Shown: in pieces, positions 25,884-36,015 of the stretch | How the letters are laid out: the number at the start of each line of letters is the position of its first letter | Position numbering within the stretch: position 1 is the stretch's first letter | Assembly (NCBI GenBank): GCA_035041965.1 | Contig: JAPYMA010000456.1 | Location: forward strand, 62,001-126,000 | DNA length: 64,000 nt | Direction: 5' to 3' | Source: Anisakis pegreffii | Taxonomy: Eukaryota; Nematoda; Chromadorea; Rhabditida; Anisakidae | The notes under the pieces: model-generated | The model's database searches: none | The model's input: the letters and a program-made list of their open reading frames with translations, nothing else | Told to the model about the DNA's origin: nothing | Made by a program: the position numbers and the translations under genes

Positions 25884-28585
25884 TCAGAGCCAAAAGACAT
25901 TGTTGTGTTAGCACATTGTGCACAATAGCAATGATATCAGTGACATTACAGTTATCGTTAACATTGATAACATGGTCGTTTCAATGTGCCAAAAAGAAAC
26001 AACCACCACCAGCGACTGTGAATACAGTCGAAGCACAAAGTGTAAGTTTGTTAGTGCGTGAATTTACTGCCGAAAACGATCAACATCAAGCGAAATTGTG
26101 TCTTCAAAATGTGTGTTCAAAAGCTGCGATTCAGCATGAGCACAACGTTTGAGTCATGTAACTAATTGTTAGAGTGATTTTTGTGAAAATAGAGCGAGAG
26201 GTGCGATGTTCATGAGAATGCTTTGATCTATACTGAGCAGGATTTTTGTTTAGTGAGCTTTATGAACATTATTGGGAATGAATTTTAACAGGGATGAAAA
26301 CAGGTTTGTAGTATTGCTGGAAAGCATACTGAGTGGTGTTAAGTTTAACCGAAACCGGAATTTAACCGAAACCGAAGTAGATGGCCAATTACAGGCAAAT
26401 ACCGTAAGTCCAGCAAATATGCCCACAACATCAACCGAAGGAAAAAGTGATGCGAAAAACCAAGACGAAAAGAAAGAGGGAGATGCTGAGAAGGAGAAGG
26501 AAAAAGAGAAGAAGCAATCAAAGAAGGAGTCCAAGAAGGAGGAGAAGAAGGAGGAGAAAGGCGATCAGAAGAACGACGAAAAAAGCGATGTAAAGAAAGA
26601 TTCGAAGGATGAAAAAAATGATCAAAAGGAATCATCAAATCCTGATGAAAGTCGGTGAAGGAATATTTTTGTGGGCAATGAATTAGCGTGCACCTGACCG
26701 TTTCATATTATCTGCGAAAATTCAAATAATCTCATTTAAAAAATCTCAGAACCATTGGATCTGCATGTGACTAAGGACGAAAATCCAGAATAACTGTTTC
26801 CTGGAGTACTTACTAGCAAAAGAAATTCGAAAATGTTTACGACTTGTTAAGACGCATTAATACACTAATGTAGCCTATTATGTTTGAAATATTCCGCAGT
26901 TCTTAAGTAAAGATCAGAGAAGTGGGACCCAATATCTGCTCTTAAAAATCCGATTTACAATTCGCTAATTCGCTCCTGCGCCCATCTCAAATCGATTCGA
27001 TCGCTGTCAGTTATACTTTAGAATTAGAATTAATATGCCTTTGTAATTCTACAGAGAAATCAGCTGAGGAAAAAGAGGCCGCTAAACAAAAAGAAGCAAA
27101 TTTGAAGCCAAAAATAATGGCAAGAAACGCTAAAGAGGTACCGTACCTACTGATTAACTCTTATAACACTTTATCCCAAATCATGCTCCACTGAATGCAT
27201 ATAACAACTACCTCACTTATATTCCAGTCGTTGAATTAATCAAACACCCGATCAAATCGAATGGTAATTCTAAAAGAAGATAAAGCGTTTTTCATCATAG
27301 ACGGAAATATTTTGCTGTTAAGAGTGAATGTTCCATTTAAGCTTGAACCTATTTGATCATTTCCTCAGCAATGAGTATTATAAATAACCTAATTGTAAGC
27401 AACATCAAAATCACACACTGTTCATGTTTCGTCAAGCAAAATGCATTCTTTAACTAATCTTTTGATACTTACACGAAAATATTCCATGTTCATGTTTTCC
27501 TCACAATGCTTCAGCATTTTAATATGTCATCGTTGGGAAACGCTTTTACCAAATAATCCGATCCGACACTGCAAATGATCGTAACACATCAAATGAGCGA
27601 TTATATCTGCTGGTGTTATTAGTTAGCACTAAACACTAACTAGTTTCGATTCTACAGAAAGGAATGTGTGTTCTTTTTTGCAGCCAAAGATTGTGAACAT
27701 CTTCGAGTTGTAGAGTGTAATCTTAGAATAATGTTAACGATAAGATGAGAGAAGAGTAAAGCGCATAGAGATGATTGAATGGCCACTTCGCCGGAGGCAT
27801 TCAACTGCATAGCCTCAGAATGATTTGTAGGTAGACATCCTGTGATAGGTCATATCCCTTTGGCCATTGTTTCACACCAATGCAACAAATGGATTGCTTG
27901 TAAAAATGGTCAAATGTTTCTTCAAGGAACGAATTGCGAAAGGAAAAGAAATGAGGGGCAAAGGTGACTACCCAACTATGGACGATGTGCTTAGCGATTG
28001 GGATTCTGATAAAGAGAAAAAGGTTTTGCTTTCAAAAACCAACCAGTTTTCATTGAAAAAATTTATTTGGTACAAATAGAAACCTTCAAGTTTTCATAAG
28101 ATCGTTAAGAATCAAATTTGTTGAGTTTTGCTTCAAAACTGAAAACATCTCAATGTATCATTCAAACGCTTACAAACTTTGACACAACACGAATGTGAGT
28201 GTTGTAAATTTTAGGAAAGTAAAGACGATGACGCTGATAAATCAAAGTTAAAAACGAATCTTGACGAAGCACCAGATAAGGTATGAACAACCTTGACATG
28301 CACTCATTATTCACGTGAATTCCCGCATTTTTCTTATCGTATCACTGATCGACAGTTGATCACTTTCAGTTTGATATGGAAATTTTAAGTGATGCAATAC
28401 CACGTGTTAAAACAACGAGCAATTCGATAAGGATAGTGCTGACAAAATTGACCTTTATTCGTTTTTAAAATTCAGTGACATTAATTTGAATTTTTTACAA
28501 AATGAAATTTCATACGGAAAGTAACTGATAATCATTTACATTCGGAAACTTATTGCAGACAGACGATGGAGGTACAGCTAAATAA
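25880..28585 (+). CDS. single-pass membrane protein with long Lys/Glu-rich tail, six exons
   Basis: Exons 25880-26041, 26395-26650, 27055-27137, 27927-28022, 28215-28280 and 28559-28585 join in matching phase at every junction and end in TAA, giving 229 residues. Residues 17-36 are a hydrophobic signal anchor, then CAKKKQPPP, then a Lys/Glu/Asp-rich low-complexity region (about 60-165). The tail contains DYPTMDDVLSDWDSDKEKK. The first donor is AGT before GTAAGT. The second donor (GTCGGT at 26651) is weak but is the one that keeps the frame open. The start could instead be the Met at residue 18 (25931), after a possible acceptor at 25888. Repeated short tails of this kind are common in nematode single-pass proteins; I do not recognise the family and assign no function. 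Confidence 0.65.
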
Positions 28586-30211
28586 GAACAATTCAAACTA
28601 GAAGATCAATCGACAGTTGAAGATCGATCAATTTTGCTCTAAATTGTACATAACCACTTGATGATTAGGTATTAGCTGATTGGCATTTGTAGACCGAATG
28701 TTGCAGATTTTAATAATCCAACCAACTAACTATGCTTTACGACATTGGTTAAATTTTAGTGGATAGGATAAATTTAACTAGTAAATAAATGAATCTCATC
28801 TCATAAATCTCATTAACTTGTAAATAAATCTCATCTGATGTTCGATCTGCAATACGATCTTCTCTATCCATTCTACTGCAGAATTTCATGATTAATAATC
28901 CTACAAGTTCACCACTACATCCATCCGACATCAATCTAATAGTGTACATTTTAAACTTATTTGTCTAAAGTACTGAATTTAAGAATAGATAAACATAATT
29001 TAAAGTTTAAAGTATATTTTAATAATAATTTAAAGTATATTACACTGAAAGTGGATCAATCTTCTGAGCAGATGAACATCAATATGAGGGTAGTTCTTGA
29101 AGCAAAACGAATCGCTGTTTTCATCAAAGAGGTGGATAACTGACCGACGAAGTAAGTACATGTAGGTAATTCGCCTAACTAAAAATAAAATTGCAACGAA
29201 AAGCTAAACTAGAGGAGCGTTTTCGAAACTGAATAATTGATGATTAATTGATGCATAGAAACTTGCCCACATTTATAAATTTAATTCAAATTATACAATA
29301 CAAATCATATGCACGAACAAAATGTTGAAATTATATCGCAACAAATAACACAACTTCAATATACAATCTAATTATGATGTTGAACGCATCAAATATTAAA
29401 CTCTAAAAATAGAGCCAACAAATATGCATAAAGAACAAAAATAATTGATTCTAAACACATGAGGATAATTTTTTCCACAACGATGGATGTTCGTAGATTG
29501 AAAACAGTAATATTACTGATCGTGAGACTGATCAATCTGGACATTATGTTTGTTACCATTGGTCCTGTTATAAGTACAGGTTACAGTCAGTGTATTCGAA
29601 AGTTTAAAAGCAGTAAGGAAATGCCCATCAACGCAAGTCTAGATCCAGCGAATAGAACAGATTCTCAGCTTCCAGAAAACAACGCGTATTGTCGAATGAT
29701 TTTGCTTACTTACAGAAAGATGCCTAGATATCTTGCATCATATTCTCAGCAGGGACTATATTTGCCTATATGATAGATCTGCAAAAAAAACTATATCTAG
29801 CCTTGAAATTGCATCGGAATGGCTGGAAATCTAGCACAGTCATTCCAATATTCTGCCAAACACTGTGCATTTGATCTATAAAGTGATCAAGAACACACTA
29901 GTATAGGAATATCACGAGTTTAATAATCAAGCTACACTGGTTCTGAGCTTTATCCAACAACAAGATGCTTTCTTGCCAGAATTGGATAGAAGAGATTCTC
30001 CGCTATCGGAATACTATGTGTGTTGTCCAAGGACTATTTGTGTTGTCCAAAAATTCTCTATGATCACTAAGTACACGTGTTGTCGAGGCATTGTACTAAA
30101 TTTCAAAGATATATGACTGAGCCTGTGAAAGTATATCGTATGGACAAGTGATTCCAGCATACTGCGATGCTTCTGGAGTCTAGAATTAGGCCATCACGAG
30201 CGATTTTGAAG
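28586..30211. other. intergenic, very AT-rich, with short tandem repeats
   Basis: This lies between the converging plus-strand Lys/Glu gene and the minus-strand MSP-domain gene. It contains short imperfect repeats: AATAAATCTCATC words at 28783-28840, TTTAAAGTATATT at 29000-29042, and two copies of a 19-20 bp unit around TGTGTTGTCCAA at 30014-30053. An open frame at 29459-29773 (104 codons) has no splice context and is left as unexplained. Confidence 0.5.
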
Positions 30212-32153
30212 CTAATTTTTAGGTGGCGGAGATGCTTTTTCGGATGATTTCACACGGCCGGATGCGGTTGATGAATCCATTCTTTTCTCTGAATTGCTAT
30301 TAGTGCTTGGTTTATGGATCGGTGTGAGTGGTTTCGTTTCAGCTCCCTTAGGCGCCGCGTCCGGAACAACCGCCTGAGCCCCGTCGTCTCGTTCGAAAGC
30401 ACATAAAACTCGGCAGACACCGTCTGGTTTTGTTACGTGAGACCATATTTGACGAGGTGGTGCTTTCTGAAAGCAACTAACATTACAGGTGATTTCTAAA
30501 ATGATAAAGATGCCTCAAATGCATCGAACAAACATAACACGGTCCCAATTGTTCGTCAGAGTGAGTGGCCATTTTTCACAGTGACTGACTTGAAAAGGCG
30601 ATTTCATTTCGGTATGAATTATTCTCACTTGTTCTGTTGCCAAACGAAACGGAAGATGTGGTTTATGAGAGGATTACGAGAAGTTAACTATGAACACCGG
30701 ATAAGTTTCGCACAATAGAATTTGCTCAGTCACTTAAACGATATTCTCAGCTGCTCACTGCAATTAACAAACCTCATTCGTTGCAATGTGATAGAAGACG
30801 AAAAAATGTTTTCCAGTTTGTGGTACTTGCTTACTGAAGAAGGTGATTCGAATTGGTATCGTCTCACCACCGTTCAAAAAACCCAACGGTGGTCGAACAC
30901 GAAAGATTTCCACTGAAGTGCATTTGATCTATAACAGAAATTCGTGCAATTACTTAATCAAGTGAAATTGCTCGAATGTGAATGAACGGAAAATAAATGA
31001 TTCCAAATCACTTTGTTATTTGAATCAGGTTGAAATTCTCTTCAAAATTCCTAATGGTACTGTGGGTTTGCTGACAACTTTTAAATTATTTAGCCGTGAT
31101 GGTTAAAAATGGAAACTTTAATTTGATAGATTCCTTAAAAACTAGACGTAGTCATTTGAAACAATTGGAATATTACTAAATCTCATGATGGCTGCTGCTC
31201 GAACATCTCAGGATATTGATCACCTGAATATCATAAATAATAGTCCGGTGACAGCTAATATAGATCAAAGTGTGACGCATTTATAAGAGAATCGAAATTT
31301 TTTTCTCATTCTAAGCGCACATTCTGAGCACTAATCAACCTTGAAGCATTGGCGATGCTGTGTCAGGTTTATCATTTGCATTTCAACGGTTGTTGCCACC
31401 TCACTCAATCGCTCTCCTCGAAAGACTATCCGATCCGGTACGAGTCGCAGTTGAAAGTACGGTTCACCCGGTCGATTCGGTAAAAATCCACACGGCTCAC
31501 CGATGGATCTTTGCGACGAGGCCATCAGCACATCAGAACACCTTTCACGGTCGACAACAGTTCACAAGAATATTTCTTTCGCAGGGAATACGGAGAAGCG
31601 CGATCAATGGAATACGATTCCGGCAAATTGCTCGCAATCGGCCAAACGTGATCAAGCAGCTTCTGCCCTGGCACACTTCCGTTAACACTGATGAATAACC
31701 AACCAAATGAATATTATCCAAAATCAGTTTTCATCATCAATAAATAAAATTTCGTGAAAATGCATAATGATTTTTTCAATGTTGTTCAGTAACAAAAATT
31801 TGACTACTGTAACGCTTGAATTACTCAAGTTTACGCAATCAGTAGTCAGAATAAAAATTTGTTACTTTCGTCACTCTAAAATCTCCATAAATTTATTATA
31901 TCCTCCTCATTCTTTCGTGTTGTTCTCCTTTCATCGCTAATGATTCTCGTTTTAACGATTTCCGAAATCGCAATCCCTAAAGTCCAGCTAGATGCACCAA
32001 TCTACTCAGTCACATCACATGTAATACTGAGATTATCATGTGAAGCTGTATTATCTCACATCTCACCACTAAGATTCACAGTTGTTCGTTCACGAACCAG
32101 ATTCCTGCTTTCTGCTGGTGACTGCCTTAATGACCATACTGCTTCCTGACTAT
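30212..32153 (-). CDS. MSP/VAP-type domain protein, five-exon model, 5' end incomplete
   Basis: Exons in transcription order: 32153-32067 (tentative), 31667-31592, 31508-31340, 30928-30773, 30466-30212. The last three are well supported: phase 0 at both junctions and TAG at 30212. They encode a major-sperm-protein/VAP-like Ig-type domain: strand A with LRLVPDRIVFRG, the paired strands VEMQMINLT and CFKIKCTS, the conserved VRPPLGFLNGGET turn, then FVFYHI and PRQIWSHVTKPDG. A Pro/Ser/Lys-rich tail of about 55 residues (from GAETKPL) follows. MSP domains form dimers or bind partners; nematodes use them in sperm cytoskeleton and ER contacts. The junction between 31592 and 31508 is ambiguous and no start codon was found. 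The first listed exon could instead be a retroelement RNase H remnant. Confidence 0.7.
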
Positions 32154-32160
32154 CTGTGAG

Positions 32161-32910
32161 AATTTTGATGGCGTTGAAGAGCAAATTTTGAACAGTTTCG
32201 CATGATCAATGACATGATCAACCGATGAATGACGTGCACACACACATTCGACGATTTCGAAGAGTATTTATTGGGTAACGTGAATTCTAATTTTAAAACT
32301 AACTCATCTTAATAACGTAATATCAAAACAAAAACAAACATAACTATAGAATGTTTATATAGAAATGGTTAAGCATGATCGAGATTAGTAGAGAAACAAT
32401 ACATAAATGACAGTCAAATTCAAAAACTGTACAATCAAAAACCAAAACCACGATAACAATCAAATTTAGCAATTGAACGAAATACTTCATAAATACGATA
32501 AACGCTGCAGAACAATCAATCTAATGTGTCTAGAAAACAATCTCTCACAAAATACAAATTCACATAATTGGTAACATCTAACGCTTAAACACAATGAATC
32601 TGTCAGAAACGATGCAGACGAGTCATCAATGCGCGACAATAATTATAATCGATGCAAAACTACAAATAACACAACTGCAAAAGTATGCTTGTTAGCAACT
32701 TATTGGTCGTTTTTGAAACTTATTAAAACAGCCATTCACAACATAATCGTCCGTGTTCAATTTGCTCAATGAACACGATAATTTGTTAGAGCAATTTGTT
32801 ACAATACGAACCACGAATAAAGTGGATGGACAGAATAAAAAAATAGTGTAAGCCTCGGGCCTAACAAAGCCATAAAAATCACCTGGAAAAACATCAGAAT
32901 AAACCACATA
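32161..32910. other. gene-free stretch upstream of MSP-domain gene
   Basis: AT-rich, with many AAAC words between 32300 and 32620. I see no exon. If the tentative first MSP exon is wrong, the true 5' exons and promoter of that gene should lie here or above. Confidence 0.4.
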
Positions 32911-32918
32911 AATCAGAC

Positions 32919-33078
32919 CAGTGCTTCTCAACCATCTCCCACTCCAACTCCTACCCTCCATCCCCTAGAAAGTTTTAAGATGTCCTCGCACACACATGCA
33001 TGCGTTGAACTCCATCCTCGCCTACTTTAATATACAAAAAATAAAACCTCATCTCGCATTCCCGGTTGAGAAACCCTG
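32919..33078. mobile_element. hAT-like MITE, 160 bp
   Basis: The two ends are inverted copies: CAGTGCTTCTCAACC at 32919-32933, and the reverse complement of CAGGGTTTCTCAACC ending at 33078 (13 of 15 identical). The flanks are an 8-bp target duplication with one mismatch: AATCAGAC at 32911-32918 and AATTAGAC at 33079-33086. CAG(T/G)G-type ends with 8-bp duplications are typical of hAT transposons. At 160 bp there is no room for a transposase, so it is a non-autonomous element. The interior is CT-rich with a CACACACATGCATGC word. Confidence 0.8.
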
Positions 33079-33528
33079 AATTAGACGATGAACGCAATGA
33101 TCTTTAAAACATCTTGTCAAATAAAACAAAAACAACAACAAAGACACGGTTTCATTGAAACTCCTCAACTCACGGATAGTAATGACATTATAAAAAATCA
33201 GCGAAAACAACAATCGATAGAAATGAAAGAAACAATGCTATCAATCCCTCCCATCGTATTCAACAGTTCATTTTTTTTGCTCAGGCATTCCATAAACTAT
33301 CCTCCTTATTTGTGAATGCTTTAAAATGTTTAAAAATTCAGACGCTCTTATGACTTTTCGATCAAGACAATCACTGATCACTTAGGTAATGTCGCTGGAC
33401 ATACTTCAAAGTTCTACTCAATAGGCTATCCTATCATCGGTGAATAAAGAATATTCGTTCAATTAGGTATGTGAATGTCACAATCCATGAACATCAAAAC
33501 AAAACAAAAACAAAAAACTAAAGACACT

Positions 33529-35993
33529 TCAACACTGAGATGCAGTTCCGTCGAGATACGACTCAAAAACTTGCGCTCTGGCTGCGCGTACTTCACAATT
33601 TTTTAGCTTTCGATCATAAATTGGCCATTTCTTCTCCTTCATTTTCTCGATGTATGCCGCACGTAGTTCTTCGTTATCCATTGTGATATCACACTCGCTC
33701 AACACTACCTTCAGTTGTGCGATTCGATGACGAACTCGAAACCAGTCATAGATTGAACGGATTAACGTATTCTTTGCTTTGCCTGTCGGATCTTTCGCCG
33801 CTTCATGAAGCTCAGGATCCTATAATCATTTCATCCTTCGAACCTGTCTCTTTAACGAGGATGATGAGAAAATTATATGGGGTGAAAAATTTCATGTGCT
33901 GTGACATTGATGAACTTTATTGAAGAGATCATACCGGAATGAGTAGATCATAATCCTCTCTACGAATATCCCAGTGCTGGCTCGGTTTCACTGGAAATAT
34001 CGATAAGGCGTACTCTTTCCACTCTTCAGTCATAACCGGTTTCCCATAACGACCCGTTGTACGCAGTGTCATCGGTTTGGGTATAGTTGTTGGGAGTGGC
34101 TTGATATACTGTCGCATCATATAAATAGGTCTGAAATCAAAGACACAGCCGAACTAAAATTAAGTGCATGCTTTTTCAACAGTCCGAAAAGTGAAAGCAA
34201 AGTGAATGAAATAGAAGATGGAAGGAAAGTAATCACATACACGCTAGGATAATCTGGACTGTCGGTTGCCTGCGTGCCTTGTGTTGAATTATGTGATGAG
34301 TAACGACGATTACGAGCATACTGACTTGATGAAGCGATTGTTGCAGGTGAAATGTCGGAACCGGAATAGTCCAGCAGAATTCCTCGCCTTGCAACTGGCT
34401 TTTTGCGATCATTGTTGCCCCCGGCGGGTGCAGAATTTGCCGTACGTGAAGGCTCTTTGCGCGTTCTTTTGTAGAACGTTGGAGTATTAAAAACATTCCC
34501 CGTTGTCCCATCCTCAGCATTCAAACCATTCGTCATCTTTGGAGGCGAACATAAACCGAATTGTTGCAATAGAGATGTGGGATGGGAATAGTCGGTATTG
34601 CTTGCTCTGAACGAAATCAAATCACTTCAAAGCACTATCAGCATTAATATTATCATATGGTGTGACAAAAGGTAATATTAGCCAAATTAGCAACGAACAC
34701 CGCTGCCGAGAAGGAATGCAATTTTTGAAGAAAAAGAGGAAAACACTTACGGTATGGAAGCACCATTAGCATGCGAGAAAATTTGCTCAAGTTCATCTTG
34801 TAAGCCAGATGCACCACTCTCATCTGCAATCCCAGGCACCCCGGATAAAATAGCTGTCAATCCTGATATGGTTGAATTTTTCTGATGATCCTCTTGGTTC
34901 ACATGTAATGTTTCCGTTTTAATTGAGCTGTTCGACGAATCGATCAGCTTTGTGAGCTTTTGACTGAAATTTATTAATGTGCATTGAAACGATTGTGGAA
35001 CTTTCATCCGAACTTCCATAAGTGGTCTTAAAAAGGGACAAATTTTGTGAAAATGAAACTTCACTTTGGACTCAACGAAATCTTCAAGCACCGCTTGAAT
35101 TTACTTCGCTGTGAACAATGACTTCTTGTTCTCTCATAAATGAATTCTTGTTGGAAATCAATTATAAATTGTAAAACCGAAAATAATTCCTAGCAGTTGA
35201 AGGTGAATTTTACCAGAATCTTCGACAGTCCATCTAGATTTTATGCATGCAAAAGTTGAACATTAGGAAGTGAACTCACTTAATCTCATTCAGAGTTTTT
35301 CTCAGTTGCAAATTTTCACTAATTAATTGCCCGTGGAGTCTCCGTTCTCGTATTGCATTGTTTGTAAATAGCGTTTTCAAAGAGACTATCTCTTTGAATA
35401 AGTTCTCAATCACTTCACCGTTTGCAAGATGCTCCTGGAAAACGTCAGGATGAGAATACAACTGAGGCACCCGAAGGACAAAATTGATCCATTCATTTGC
35501 TGAATGGAGGATGAATATAGTGGCTGTCGCGGCACTGTCACTATGGAAACCTAATTTCGCTAAGTAATTTTCTTGTAATTTCTGCTACTAACAAACCTTG
35601 TTTTGAAAATTCCATCTACAAATTGATACACACTCGATGCTCATCACCTCGAGCACTTAACGCTTTGTTACATAATAAAAACCTTCACCGGTATATTTCC
35701 GTTACACGAAAATGCGTTGACTGCGTTCTGATGGTGCAGAATTGACAACAGTTTTGGAGTTCATTTGACAAATTTAAATGAAAAACGTAATGAATGAACC
35801 AAAATTCAGTTTGGCCATAAAATTCACAAAAGAAATGAAGCTATACCGTGGGAGAGAGTGATGCATCCGGTGTTTGATCCCGTTCGCGACTTTGTGAATG
35901 GTCATTATCGCTAGGAATTGGTGGAGTGTAACGGCGTGAACGTTTCCGACCTCGGCCCCGACCTCTTGTTGTACCAACTCGTGGGCTGCTCAT
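33529..35993 (-). CDS. unrecognised nuclear-type protein, 533 residues, eight exons
   Basis: Exons 35993-35847, 35615-35597, 35499-35280, 35233-35214, 35093-34751, 34606-34241, 34130-33935 and 33819-33529 join in phase at all seven junctions (0,1,2,1,2,2,0) and end in TGA. Two are microexons of 19 and 20 nt; the joined frame fails without either. The protein starts MSSPRVGTTRGRGRGRKRSR, a basic nuclear-localisation-like N-terminus. Next come a Ser/Thr/Pro stretch, a helical coiled-coil-like region (about 85-128), a Ser/Asn-rich linker with RKKPVARRG, and a compact C-terminal region (about 372-520) rich in Trp, Tyr and Arg (EEWKEYALSIFPVKPSQHWD, IYDWFRVRHRIAQLKVVLS). This looks like a chromatin or RNA-associated factor, but I do not recognise the family. 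Introns are 46-231 nt. It lies 2.2 kb downstream of PINCH on the same strand. Confidence 0.75.
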
Positions 35994-36006
35994 TGAATAA
36001 TTCTCT
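35994..36006 (-). promoter_or_regulatory. probable spliced-leader trans-splice acceptor
   Basis: On the minus strand CGTTTTCAG ends at 36005, leaving an 11-base leader before the ATG at 35993. TTTTCAG is the nematode consensus acceptor, and no upstream coding exon in phase is needed. This pattern is the usual sign of spliced-leader addition; cDNA ends would settle it. Confidence 0.5.
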
Positions 36007-36015
36007 GAAAACGAA

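Noticed and set aside
29459..29773. 104-codon plus-strand frame
   Set aside because: It has a plausible start but no family, no splice context and lies in very AT-rich intergenic DNA; chance cannot be excluded.
30722..30916. 64-codon plus-strand frame
   Set aside because: The minus strand of the same DNA encodes the VRPPLGFLNGGET core of the MSP domain with matching splice phases.
31360..31698. 112-codon plus-strand frame
   Set aside because: It is the complement of well-supported MSP-domain coding sequence on the minus strand.
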